Part shown: positions 34,345 to 43,025 of the stretch, piece after piece
Numbering within the stretch: position 1 is the stretch's first letter
How the letters are laid out: the number at the start of each line of letters is the position of its first letter
Assembly: GCA_040387515.1 (NCBI GenBank)
Contig: JAZKDP010000018.1
Coordinates: 1 to 64,000 of the forward strand
DNA: 64,000 bases
Origin: Methylotenera_A sp040387515
GTDB taxonomy: Bacteria > Pseudomonadota > Gammaproteobacteria > Burkholderiales > Methylophilaceae
Reading direction: 5' to 3'
Position numbers and translations under genes: made by a program
Notes under the pieces: model-generated
Told to the model about the DNA's origin: nothing
What the model saw: the letters and a program-made list of their open reading frames with translations, nothing else
Databases searched by the model: none

Positions 34345-36300
34345 ATGAAAACCAGATTTAAAATAGTGAATGCATTAATACTTGCAACATTAGGGTTACA
34401 TGCAATTTCCAGCTTGGCAGGAATCGCCGATGTTGAAGCCAATTTGAGCAAGCTGCGCATGCCGCCAGGTTTTAAAGTAGAGGTTTATGCTGAAGTGCCA
34501 GGCGCGCGTCAGATGACTTTGGGAACAAATGGTAATGTGTATGTTGGCACCCGTGGCAACAAACTGTATGCGGTAGTCGACAAGAATAAAGACCGTAAGG
34601 CAGACGGCGTTGTAACAATGATGGATGACTTAAAAGTTGGCAATGGTGTGGCGATGTACGATGGCAATCTTTATGTGGCTGAACAAAACCGTATTACCCG
34701 AGTGGCCGCACCTGATTTCGATTTGAATCTTCCATTCATGAAAATGCGTGAAGTGATCTACGACAAACTTCCAAACAAAGATCATCACGGATGGCGTTAT
34801 ATGACATTCGGGCCAGATGGAAAGCTCTATGTGACAATCGGTGCGCCGTGCAACATCTGTGATCCCCAAGGTATAGAAGCAAGCATCATTCGTATGAATC
34901 CTGATGGTAGTAATGTGGAAACCTTTGCCAAAGGCGTTAGAAATTCAGTCGGTATGGATTTCCAGCCAGGCACAAACACACTGTTTTTTACGGACAACGG
35001 CGTGGATATGATGGGCGACGATATTCCGCATGACGAACTGAATGCAGCACCTAAGAAAGATATGCATTTTGGCTTCCCATTCTTTGCAGGTGGTAACGCT
35101 CGCCAAGCTGAATGGAAAGATAAAACGCCCCCCAAAAATGTCATCTACCCAGTTGCAGAATTTCAAGCCCACAGCGCCAATTTAGGTTTAAAGTTCTACA
35201 CGGGGAAACAGTTTCCTACGGAATATCAGAACAGCGTAATTATTGCCCAACATGGCTCATGGAATCGCACTAAACCTGTAGGTTATCAATTAATGCGCGT
35301 CACTTTTGATGAAAAGCACCAAGTGAAAGGCAGTGAAGTATTTATCGATGGTTGGTTAGCTGACGGTGAAATATGGGGCCGCCCAACCGATGTGTTGCAA
35401 TTGCCTGATGGCTCTCTGCTAGTGTCTGATGATTACAATGACGTTATTTACCGTGTGAGCTATGGTGAGCAAGCGACAAAACCTGCACTTAAAGCAACTG
35501 CAGCTTCTGCCACGACCTTAACTGGTTTGCAGATGCCAGAGTCATCAATCGCTCATCCCGACGGCCGCATTTTTATCACTGAAATTGGTGGATTCGGTAC
35601 AAATGGTGATGGTAAGGTTACCGTGTTAAATACGGACGGCTCTACCAAAACACTAGCGGATGGCTTAAATGATCCTAAAGGCATCGACCTTTTTAACAAC
35701 CAATTATATGTTGCTGATGTTAATCAGGTAGTTCGTATCGATCTTGATGGTAAAAAGACTGTCATCGCTAAACCAACTGACTTTCAGAATACACCAATCT
35801 TTCTGAATGATATTGAAATTGATGGTTTAGGTAATGTGTATGTATCAGATAGTGGTGATGATAATGGCAAGCATGGCGCAATCTACAAAATCACGCCTGC
35901 TGGAAAAGTCATTCAGATTATCAATGACAAATCAGGCATTAAACGCCCTAATGGCTTATTGATGGACGGTCCTAATAAACTGCTAGTCGCTGATTTTGGT
36001 ACCGGCAAGTTGTTCCAAGTGACATTTGATGGCGTATCCAGCAAACCGAAATCAAAAGTTACTTTGTTAAATAGTGGCTTTGGTGGCGCTGATGGATTAA
36101 TCAGAGATGCGAATGGCATTCTATATGTCAGCGATTGGGCAAACGGTAAGGTTTGGCAATTAAGTGAGCCTAAAGCCACTCCTCAGTTAATTACAGAGGG
36201 TCATCAGTCAGCAGCAGATATTTCCTTGTCTCTCGATGGTAAATACATTCTGATGCCAGATATGAAAGCAGGGCAGTTTATTTCATTACCAATCAAGTAA
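34345..36300 (+). CDS. Exported sorbosone-dehydrogenase-like double beta-propeller protein
   Basis: 651 residues. A signal peptide (about residues 1-24) is followed by an L-sorbosone/glucose dehydrogenase-type propeller (about 30-380, LRMPPGFKVEVYAEVPGARQM, DHHGWRYMTFGPDGKLYVTIGAPCNICD, SWNRTKPVGYQLMRV). A second SMP-30/NHL-like propeller (about 395-650) has repeats of the form DGLGNVYVSDSG and DANGILYVSDWANGKVW. The first half suggests a PQQ-dependent periplasmic sugar or aldehyde dehydrogenase; PQQ is available in methylotrophs. The second may bind or hydrolyse a lactone. No cytochrome domain is present. An AGAGG site supports ATG 34345. Confidence 0.85.
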   Translation: MKTRFKIVNALILATLGLHAISSLAGIADVEANLSKLRMPPGFKVEVYAEVPGARQMTLGTNGNVYVGTRGNKLYAVVDKNKDRKADGVVTMMDDLKVGNGVAMYDGNLYVAEQNRITRVAAPDFDLNLPFMKMREVIYDKLPNKDHHGWRYMTFGPDGKLYVTIGAPCNICDPQGIEASIIRMNPDGSNVETFAKGVRNSVGMDFQPGTNTLFFTDNGVDMMGDDIPHDELNAAPKKDMHFGFPFFAGGNARQAEWKDKTPPKNVIYPVAEFQAHSANLGLKFYTGKQFPTEYQNSVIIAQHGSWNRTKPVGYQLMRVTFDEKHQVKGSEVFIDGWLADGEIWGRPTDVLQLPDGSLLVSDDYNDVIYRVSYGEQATKPALKATAASATTLTGLQMPESSIAHPDGRIFITEIGGFGTNGDGKVTVLNTDGSTKTLADGLNDPKGIDLFNNQLYVADVNQVVRIDLDGKKTVIAKPTDFQNTPIFLNDIEIDGLGNVYVSDSGDDNGKHGAIYKITPAGKVIQIINDKSGIKRPNGLLMDGPNKLLVADFGTGKLFQVTFDGVSSKPKSKVTLLNSGFGGADGLIRDANGILYVSDWANGKVWQLSEPKATPQLITEGHQSAADISLSLDGKYILMPDMKAGQFISLPIK

Positions 36301-36311
36301 TGGGTATGTAA

Positions 36312-36342
36312 TAGAAAAAGCCGGCATTGCCGGCTTTTTCTA
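36312..36342. terminator. Bidirectional terminator between propeller gene and tag
   Basis: TAGAAAAAGCCGGCA pairs with its complement around a tight centre. A and T runs on either side serve both converging genes. Confidence 0.85.
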
Positions 36343-36349
36343 TGTCCAT

Positions 36350-36931
36350 TTAACTATCGACGAATGTCGTTGAACAAAAGCAATCGGAGGAATGGTCATT
36401 CACAATCCCAATTGCCTGCATCCAAGCGTAAACAATCGTTGGCCCAACGAACTTAAAACCACGGCGCTTTAACTCTTTTGAAATCTCTTCAGAAAGAGGC
36501 GTTGTAACAGGAACATTTAAGCCATCGCCTTTCAATACTTTACCTTTTGTAAAAGACCAGCAAAAATCACTGAAATCCTCACCTTTTTCCATCATATCGC
36601 AATAGATTTTTGCGCCGTTGATTGTCGCCTCAATTTTAGCGCGCGCACGAATAATCCCTTCGTCATTCATCAGGCGTTCTATATCTTTGTCGTTGAAGTT
36701 GGCTACTTTTACAGGGTCAAAATCAGCAAATGCCTGACGAAACGCCTCACGCTTTTTAAGCACAGTGATCCAAGCAAGCCCTGCCTGAAAACCTTCCAGC
36801 ATCAGCATTTCCCAGAGCATGCGTGAATCGCGCTGCGGAATTCCCCATTCGGTATCATGATAGGCCTGCATCAGCACATTGCTTTCTGCCCAAGCACAAC
36901 GTTTGCGATTATTGACTTCGTTTGGATTCAT
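36350..36931 (-). CDS. tag: DNA-3-methyladenine glycosylase I
   Basis: 193 residues, close to E. coli Tag. The N-terminal CAWAESNVLMQAYHDTEWG carries the zinc Cys and His; GFQAGLAWITVLKKREAF is the signature; the C-terminal NDHSSDCFC carries the other zinc ligands. It removes 3-methyladenine from DNA constitutively. Together with ada, alkB and the alkA-like gene it gives this segment four alkylation-repair genes. It is alone and converges on the double-propeller gene. No clear ribosome-binding site is visible. Confidence 0.95.
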   Translation of the reverse strand: MNPNEVNNRKRCAWAESNVLMQAYHDTEWGIPQRDSRMLWEMLMLEGFQAGLAWITVLKKREAFRQAFADFDPVKVANFNDKDIERLMNDEGIIRARAKIEATINGAKIYCDMMEKGEDFSDFCWSFTKGKVLKGDGLNVPVTTPLSEEISKELKRRGFKFVGPTIVYAWMQAIGIVNDHSSDCFCSTTFVDS

Positions 36932-37155
36932 TTAGGTAACAATTAATGTGATTTTTATAATAGTTTATGCAAATCGTCATTAATTTGCTGATTCATTGTA
37001 ACGGTTTTTGGTCAGCAATAAGGTCACATCGGTATGAGATAAGAAGTTCAAATGCCTGTTAGACAACTGTGCGGCTAGCTTGGGTCACACCGAATTTCCA
37101 CACATCTCATGATAAACTCACTTCAATATCTCAACTAACCAAGTAGTAGCAACAT

Positions 37156-38019
37156 ATGATTCAATACAACCCAAAAGACTGGATTACTTTCATCTTCCGT
37201 TTTCACGAATCGGATACCTTTCGGCAACTTATCCCGATGATGATTTTCATTGGCTTGTATGCAGGTGGCATTGCTTATTTGGAAATTGAATTTTGGCAAC
37301 TTTCCGAAAAAAGTCATGTGAAGAACATCCCCGTAATGCACACCACAGTCAGTTTTGTATTGTCATTATTATTGGCTTACAGAACCAACACCGCTTATGA
37401 GCGCTGGTGGGAAGGCAGGAAACTATGGGGCGCTTTAGTCAACAACAGCCGAAATCTGGCCATTAAACTTTCCGCTTATTTATCAGAAGAAAGTGACCGA
37501 AATTTCTTCAAAAAAGTGATTCCAGCTTACGCATCGGTGCTTTCTAAACATTTACTGAATGAAGACGTCAGCAAAATGTTGTTTGACGGCTTGGATTTAG
37601 AAATCGACCACCACAAACACCACCCGAACCAAGTCGCTAAAATATTGTTTCAAAAAGCGAATGAGCTCTATACATCAGGCAAAATCACCGGCGACCAGTT
37701 TTATATCATCAACGCCGAACTTCAATCATTTACCGATATCTGTGGTGCTTGCGAACGCATCAAAAACACGCCAATTCCCTATTCTTACAGCGCGTTTATT
37801 AAAAAATTCATTTTCTTCTACATCATGACATTGCCGTTTGGCTACGTGTTTAGTTTGGGCTACTACGTGATTCCAATCGTTATTTTTATTTTTTATGTGC
37901 TAGCCAGTTTAGAACTAATTGCCGAAGAAATCGAAGACCCTTTTGGCGGCGATGATAACGACTTACCCACTAAAAAGATTGCGGCGAATATCAAAAAGCA
38001 TGTGGAAGAATTACTCTAA
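37156..38019 (+). CDS. Bestrophin family ion channel (YneE-like)
   Basis: 287 residues. It carries the bestrophin core: MHTTVSFVLSLLLAYRTNTAYERWWEGRKLWGALVNNSRNLA, and the C-terminal PFGYVFSLGYYVIPIVIFIFYVLASLELIAEEIEDPFGGDDNDLP, which includes the acidic cluster for Ca2+-like binding seen in eukaryotic relatives. It has four membrane segments. Bacterial members are pentameric ion channels, usually cation-selective. The physiological role is unknown. The gene is alone. Confidence 0.92.
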   Translation: MIQYNPKDWITFIFRFHESDTFRQLIPMMIFIGLYAGGIAYLEIEFWQLSEKSHVKNIPVMHTTVSFVLSLLLAYRTNTAYERWWEGRKLWGALVNNSRNLAIKLSAYLSEESDRNFFKKVIPAYASVLSKHLLNEDVSKMLFDGLDLEIDHHKHHPNQVAKILFQKANELYTSGKITGDQFYIINAELQSFTDICGACERIKNTPIPYSYSAFIKKFIFFYIMTLPFGYVFSLGYYVIPIVIFIFYVLASLELIAEEIEDPFGGDDNDLPTKKIAANIKKHVEELL

Positions 38020-38122
38020 TCTTGTATTTTGAATAGATGATACTAAGGGCAGTGACTTAGGTATCTCCAACTAATATGGTTTAGGTGAGCTTAATGCATT
38101 AAGCTCACCTGAATATTTTAAT

Positions 38123-38581
38123 TTATTGACTGCAATGTCCTTTAGTAGCTAAACCCAAGCCTTGCACTTGTTTCTTGCCTTCTGCCTCATCTACCAACTT
38201 TAAACCGGCGCCACCAACCGCCACTCCAAATTTAATATATTGCTGAATAAAATAATTTTTTCCGCTTTCAGTTTTCAACAGCAAATCGTTCGGTGAGAAT
38301 TCAGACTCTGTAGAGATTTTATGCTCTTGCCCGGCAGCAACTTCCTCATAAAAGAATACGTTACGCGCAGTCTCGCCAATACACTGACCATCAATCCATA
38401 CGTCTTTTTTAAGCGCTGCACCAAACGACCCATAACGGTAAATATACAGACCAGACTTTCCTTCAGTAGGTGGAGAAAATTGCTTGGCTGCACTGGCTTT
38501 TTCAGATGCTTCCATAGGCACCGAAGCGCAACCAACCACCAGCAAAGCGCTTAAAGCAACAAACATCGTTTTTTTGTTCAT
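38123..38581 (-). CDS. DUF2846 lipoprotein
   Basis: 152 residues. A short signal with lipobox LLVVGC puts the lipid-modified Cys at residue 18. The mature part matches DUF2846 (GKSGLYIYRYGSFGAALKKDVWIDGQCIGETARNVFFYEEVAAGQEHKIST). It should be a periplasm-facing lipoprotein; function is unknown. Start ATG 38581 is chosen because it gives a normal signal peptide; a TTG five codons upstream is also open. The gene is alone. Confidence 0.85.
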   Translation of the reverse strand: MNKKTMFVALSALLVVGCASVPMEASEKASAAKQFSPPTEGKSGLYIYRYGSFGAALKKDVWIDGQCIGETARNVFFYEEVAAGQEHKISTESEFSPNDLLLKTESGKNYFIQQYIKFGVAVGGAGLKLVDEAEGKKQVQGLGLATKGHCSQ

Positions 38582-38766
38582 TTTTTGTTCTTTCAAGTAT
38601 GAGTGTTTAATTTAGATATTCATTTTATGGCAGCAATTACGCTCGAAGTAGAGCAGTAAAAGCTGCGTAAATATACATGAATTTTGAATTGTTGGAGTGT
38701 TCACGCCTGTTGGAATTGTGAGCTTTGAAATCCCTTGCCGCGCCTTCGACTTGAGCGGGAGTGGGG

Positions 38767-38818
38767 ATAAACTTTTATTTAATTACTTTGATTTGAGCAG
38801 GCAAAAGTAAAAGTTTAT
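38767..38818. repeat. 11-bp inverted repeat at the end of the TIGR02391 gene
   Basis: ATAAACTTTTA (38767) and TAAAAGTTTAT (38808) are perfect arms around 30 bases, ending 10 bases past the TIGR02391 stop. It may be a weak terminator or a trace of an insertion boundary. Confidence 0.5.
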
Positions 38819-38828
38819 ATAGGCATTG

Positions 38829-39569
38829 CTAATTTACTTTTCGACTATCAACAATTCTTAAAAGATGGCTTGCTAAAACAACCATTTCTTGAGCTTCTGT
38901 AGGATCGTTAATAACTACAGTTCGATGAGAATGAGGGTTTTTGTATGAGCCAATTGCTCCCGCAAATAACTGCTTTAATGCATCTCGTTCACTTACAGGC
39001 TGGTCTTGATTGGCTAATGGTCCATTGTTCTCATCAAACGCTCTACGCATCAACGTAACACCTAGAGTAGTGTCATCAAAGACCCCTAATTCACGCACTG
39101 CAATTTCTACAGCCCTAAAAGCTTTAAAGACAGCAGTCTCCAAGTCTCCACTCGCCAAATCTATCCAAACTTCTTCAGCAATAACTGGATGTAGCAGAGA
39201 TTTAGGGAAAGCTACACCGCGTGCATAACTTTTAAAAGCCACCTCATTTAGTAGTTGTAATGCCTTACGAGAAAAACGCATCCAGCCATTATTGCCATTC
39301 ATTCCAGGGTCTGGAATTAAAAGACCTTGTACCATAAGCCAATTCCAAGCCTCACCAAAAGCAAGTTCAGAATCGTTTATCTTGTTTTGTGGGTATCCAT
39401 CAGACATACCTGGAATTCCACTAATTTGGTTAATTAATCCCTGAATGTGGATTAAACCACTTTGCTGTTTATGCTCAAATGCCAATTGAAGAACAACAAA
39501 TGCAAGTTCTTCTGTTGATAATTCTAGTAAGACATCCACATCTGGAATAATTTCTGTTAAAAGGGGCAT
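38829..39569 (-). CDS. TIGR02391 (Ymh-like) family protein
   Basis: 246 residues. The C-terminal half is the TIGR02391 domain, with AVFKAFRAVEIAVRELGVFDDTTLGVTLMRRAF and then LFAGAIGSYKNPHSHRTVVINDPTEAQEMVVLASHLLRIVDSR; the NPHSHR segment is the conserved core and resembles HEPN-type proteins. Family members are frequent in phage-defence and mobile regions; the activity is not established. The N-terminal half is helical and unrecognised. It begins 8 bases after the nrdJ small-subunit stop on the same strand, so it is probably co-transcribed with class II ribonucleotide reductase. Its own ribosome-binding site is weak. Confidence 0.82.
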   Translation of the reverse strand: MPLLTEIIPDVDVLLELSTEELAFVVLQLAFEHKQQSGLIHIQGLINQISGIPGMSDGYPQNKINDSELAFGEAWNWLMVQGLLIPDPGMNGNNGWMRFSRKALQLLNEVAFKSYARGVAFPKSLLHPVIAEEVWIDLASGDLETAVFKAFRAVEIAVRELGVFDDTTLGVTLMRRAFDENNGPLANQDQPVSERDALKQLFAGAIGSYKNPHSHRTVVINDPTEAQEMVVLASHLLRIVDSRKVN

Positions 39570-39577
39570 TTAAAACT

Positions 39578-40270
39578 CTAACCGCACTTACTCTCACCAC
39601 AATTCAAGCAAGTCAAACAACCATCCATAATAATCGCTGCTTTGGTTTGGCATTTATTGCACAGTTGTGCGCCTTTGGGGAAACCTTCTGCGTTCATGTC
39701 TTCGCCTGATTTCGCGTGTTTTTCCAAGTATTCAGCTTTTTTCTCATCCACCAGTTTTTGTTGATGCTGGTCTAAGCCTGGCTTTTTCAGCATGCCGATT
39801 TCTTGCAAATGTTGTTCTACCACTTCGCCAATCTCTGCCACTAAGCTTGGGACGAATTTGCCGCCTTTTTTAAAGTAGCCGCCGCTTGGCTCAAATACGC
39901 TTTTGAGTTCTTCCACCAAAAACGTGATGTCACCGCCTTTACGGAACACCGCTGACATCACGCGAGTGAGAGCGACTATCCATTGAAAGTGATCCATATT
40001 TTTGGAGTTGATGAAAATCTCGAACGGGCGACGGTGTTCTTGCGGCGTGCCTTCGTTCATCACTACATCGTTAATGGTGATATAAAGCGCGTGCTCTGTG
40101 ACTGGCGTTTTTACTTTATAGGTGCTGCCTGTGATTTTTTCCGGACGGTCTAGCGGTTCGCCCAGTTGTACGATTTTTGCGTTCGCTTCTTTAAGCTCTG
40201 CAGACTTTGCTTTGTCATCTTCGTTCACTAGCGCATAGCCAGTGATTTTTTTCTCAATTTTAACTGCCAT
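39578..40270 (-). CDS. Class II ribonucleotide reductase, small NrdJb-type subunit
   Basis: 230 residues. It corresponds to the C-terminal part of B12-dependent reductases: a TSCPD domain (about 85-165, FEIFINSKNMDHFQWIVALTRVMSAVFRKGGDI) and a C-terminal zinc-ribbon-like tail (CNKCQTKAAIIMDGCLTCLNCGESKCG). In split NrdJ systems such as Pseudomonas NrdJa/NrdJb both chains are needed. It lies 174 bases after nrdJa with a strong hairpin in between, and has an AAGGAG site. The tail cysteines may also recycle the active-site disulfide. Confidence 0.9.
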   Translation of the reverse strand: MAVKIEKKITGYALVNEDDKAKSAELKEANAKIVQLGEPLDRPEKITGSTYKVKTPVTEHALYITINDVVMNEGTPQEHRRPFEIFINSKNMDHFQWIVALTRVMSAVFRKGGDITFLVEELKSVFEPSGGYFKKGGKFVPSLVAEIGEVVEQHLQEIGMLKKPGLDQHQQKLVDEKKAEYLEKHAKSGEDMNAEGFPKGAQLCNKCQTKAAIIMDGCLTCLNCGESKCG

Positions 40271-40342
40271 TTTGTTCTCCTTTTGAGGTCAACCCTCTAA
40301 CTTATTTGCCTCTGTTTTAAGCGTAGCGTGTGCGGTTAAGAC

Positions 40343-40411
40343 AAGGCGCGTTTGGATTTTTACCGGAATGTACAGGTAGTACATGAGGATTAAAAATACA
40401 AACGCTACCTT
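40343..40411. repeat. 69-nt hairpin between nrdJa and nrdJb
   Basis: The outer stem pairs GCGTTTGGATTTTTA (40348) with TAAAAATACAAACGC (40391), 14 of 15 matching, extended by AAGG/CCTT. The inner stem ATGTAC/GTACAT (40368/40379) has a 5-base loop. It could be an RNA structure tuning the ratio of the two subunits, a processing site, or a repeated palindromic element. There is no T run for termination. Confidence 0.65.
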
Positions 40412-40444
40412 AGTATTTAAACCATGTATTACAAATAAAGCCGC

Positions 40445-42622
40445 TTAAAACTTGCCGTAGTAGCCCTCTTTTAATGCGTCATATAGGTTGGCTGCCGAGT
40501 GAATCTCTCCATCATATTCAATCTCTTCATTACCTTTTACTTCTAACTCAGTGCCGTCATCTAGCGTGAATTTGTAAGTGGTATTTTCCAGATCTTTTTC
40601 AGTTACCAGCACGCCTTGGAATGCTTCTGGGTTAAATCTGAAAGTTGTACAACCTTTAAGGCCTTTGTCGTAAGCGTAGAGGTAGATGCTCTTGAAATCT
40701 TCAAAATCATAGTCAGTCGGTACATTAATGGTTTTTGAGATAGAACTATCAATCCATTTTTGTGAAGCGGCTTGAATATCCACATGCGCTTTTGCCATGA
40801 TGGTGGAAGAGTCCAGGAAGTAATCAGGCAACTTCTCATCTTCTTTATCGCTAAATGGCATGGCTTTTGGGTTGATTAACTCGCGATAAGCCAATAATTC
40901 GTAAGAGAATACATCGACTTTTTCTTTCGACTTTTTGCCTTCACGAATCACATTACGTGCGTAGTGGTGCGCAAAAGATGGCTCGATACCATTACTGGCG
41001 TTATTGGCTAGTGAAAGCGAAATCGTACCCGTTGGCGCGATTGAGCTGTGATGCGTAAAACGTACGCCTTTAGTGGCGATTTGGTTACGCAAGCCTTCTG
41101 GAAATTGCTGCATGTAGCGGCTATATTTACCAAGCAACACTTTACCAGCGACTTTACTGCCCACTTTAATGCCATCTGCCGCCATTTCTGGGCGTTTTGC
41201 CAGCATGTCAGCGGTTACTTCAAACTTCTCTTCCATGATAGGCGCAGCGCCTTTTTCATCCGCCAATTGCACGCCGATTTCCCAGCCCACTTCTGCCATT
41301 ACGCGCGTCACTTCATCTGTGAACTTGATTGAATCTTCTTCGCCGTATTTCATTTTCATCATGGTCAGTGATGAGCCTAAACCCAAATAACCCATGCCGT
41401 GACGGCGTTTGCGGGCGATTTCATCGCGTTGTTGTTGCAATGGTAAGCCATTGATTTCAACCACGTTATCTAACATACGCGTGAAAATCGCTACCACTTC
41501 GCGATACTCAGCCCAATCAAAATGCGCTTCGTCGGTAAATGGTTTTTTTACGAATTTAGTCAGGTTAACTGAACCCAATAAACACGCGCCATAAGGTGGC
41601 AATGGTTGTTCACCACATGGATTAGTCGCGCGAATATTTTCGCAGAACCAGTTATTGTTCATTTCATTCACGCGGTCAATCAGGATAAAACCTGGCTCAG
41701 CGAAATCGTAAGTTGAGGACATAATCACATCCCACAAACGGCGTGCTTTGATGGTTTTGTATACGCGGCAAGCAACTTTACCTGCGTCTAAACCATGATC
41801 TTGCGTTAAGTATTTACCTTTAACTGGCCACTCGCGCCACACCACATGCGCCTCATCGTTTACATTTAAGCCGTCAACAATCGCTTCTTTTTCCGTCACA
41901 GGGAAAGCGAGCTTCCACTCAGCATCCGCTTTTACCGCTTCCATAAATTCTTTTGTAATTAGGCAGCTTAAGTTGAATTGGCGTAAACGGCCATTTTCGC
42001 GTTTGGCTTTAATAAAATCCGTCACATCAGGATGTGAAATATCAAAGGTTGCCATTTGCGCACCACGACGGCCACCGGCGCTGGACACGGTGAAACACAT
42101 TTTGTCGTAGATATCCATGAAAGATAACGGGCCGCTGGTATAAGCACCCGCACCCGCTACGAACGCGCCTTTTGGACGCAATGTTGAGAACTCGTAACCG
42201 ATACCGCAACCCGCTTTTAGTGTTAAGCCCGCTTCATGCACTTTGCCTAAAATATTGTCCATGCTGTCTTCTACCACGCCAGAAACGGTGCAATTGATGG
42301 TTGAAGTCGCTGGTTTATGCTCTAACGCGCCCGCATTAGAAGTGATACGGCCGGCTGGAATCGCGCCGCGACGCAATGCCCATAGAAATTTCTCATGCCA
42401 TTCTTCACGTTTATCTTCCGTTGTTTCTACATCGGCCAACGCGCGCGCAACGCGTGAGTAAGAATCATCGATACTCTGATCAACATGGTCGCCATTTTTG
42501 GCTTTTAATCGATATTTTTTATCCCAAATATCCAGCGAAACTGCTTGAATAGGGATTTCCTTTGCGGTCTCGATTTGCATATTTTCGTCTAATTTTTTTG
42601 CTGCTTCTACTGCCTTTAACAT
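40445..42622 (-). CDS. nrdJ: Class II ribonucleotide reductase, catalytic NrdJa-type subunit
   Basis: 725 residues. The adenosylcobalamin-dependent reductase makes deoxyribonucleotides without oxygen. Active-site features are the first redox Cys in STINCTVSG, the NPCGEQPL motif with the radical Cys and Glu, and APTGTISL near the substrate phosphate. It ends before the TSCPD/zinc part, which is encoded by the next gene. A GGGGAG site supports the start. Upstream are two NrdR-like boxes. Needing B12 for dNTP supply would tie growth to cobalamin supply. I see no cobalamin riboswitch upstream. Confidence 0.94.
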   Translation of the reverse strand: MLKAVEAAKKLDENMQIETAKEIPIQAVSLDIWDKKYRLKAKNGDHVDQSIDDSYSRVARALADVETTEDKREEWHEKFLWALRRGAIPAGRITSNAGALEHKPATSTINCTVSGVVEDSMDNILGKVHEAGLTLKAGCGIGYEFSTLRPKGAFVAGAGAYTSGPLSFMDIYDKMCFTVSSAGGRRGAQMATFDISHPDVTDFIKAKRENGRLRQFNLSCLITKEFMEAVKADAEWKLAFPVTEKEAIVDGLNVNDEAHVVWREWPVKGKYLTQDHGLDAGKVACRVYKTIKARRLWDVIMSSTYDFAEPGFILIDRVNEMNNNWFCENIRATNPCGEQPLPPYGACLLGSVNLTKFVKKPFTDEAHFDWAEYREVVAIFTRMLDNVVEINGLPLQQQRDEIARKRRHGMGYLGLGSSLTMMKMKYGEEDSIKFTDEVTRVMAEVGWEIGVQLADEKGAAPIMEEKFEVTADMLAKRPEMAADGIKVGSKVAGKVLLGKYSRYMQQFPEGLRNQIATKGVRFTHHSSIAPTGTISLSLANNASNGIEPSFAHHYARNVIREGKKSKEKVDVFSYELLAYRELINPKAMPFSDKEDEKLPDYFLDSSTIMAKAHVDIQAASQKWIDSSISKTINVPTDYDFEDFKSIYLYAYDKGLKGCTTFRFNPEAFQGVLVTEKDLENTTYKFTLDDGTELEVKGNEEIEYDGEIHSAANLYDALKEGYYGKF

Positions 42623-42714
42623 GGCGTACTCCCCAAATTTATCTCTAACCCAGTGTCTAATTTGTAACGCTTTAGCCTGAATGAATGCTAACTATGTGAT
42701 TTTTATTAAGAATC

Positions 42715-42729
42715 ACACAATTCTTGTGT
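42715..42729. promoter_or_regulatory. NrdR-like box, gene-proximal
   Basis: ACACAA-TTC-TTGTGT has perfect arms with a 3-base centre, one base shorter than the usual 16-bp NrdR box. It lies about 95 bases upstream of the nrdJa start. Confidence 0.65.
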
Positions 42730-42744
42730 AAAAAACGTGCTGTA

Positions 42745-42760
42745 ACACAACATATTGTGT
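42745..42760. promoter_or_regulatory. NrdR box, gene-distal
   Basis: ACACAACATATTGTGT fits the NrdR consensus (ACAC-w-A-TATA-type-GTGT). Its centre is about 30 bases from the proximal box, three helical turns, which is the normal spacing of NrdR pairs upstream of ribonucleotide reductase genes. Confidence 0.82.
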
Positions 42761-43025
42761 CTTGAATAGAAATTTAGGCCTTTATTTTGTGTACGTCAAT
42801 ACTAATTTTAATGTTAATTTTGCACCGTTTTGGTGTGTTTTCATACAAAACAAGGCCAGTATTTGCATTGAGTTAAGGTGAGTAATTACTCACACCGCAT
42901 TAAATTTTAAAAAATAAATTTCTCGCTTAAATAAATGGTTTGTGTATTGCTCACTTGCGTATTAAACAATGGCCGCCAAAGTAACAATGCTAGTTTTTCA
43001 ACAGCTCTTTATGCGAAAATGCGCT

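Noticed and set aside
38767..39569. TIGR02391 gene as part of a mobile element bounded by inverted repeats
   Set aside because: Only one pair of 11-bp repeats is present, at one end, and base composition is like the neighbours. No transposase or integrase is near.
42623..42968. Cobalamin riboswitch upstream of the B12-dependent reductase
   Set aside because: No B12-box-like core is visible in the leader; the NrdR boxes explain regulation better.
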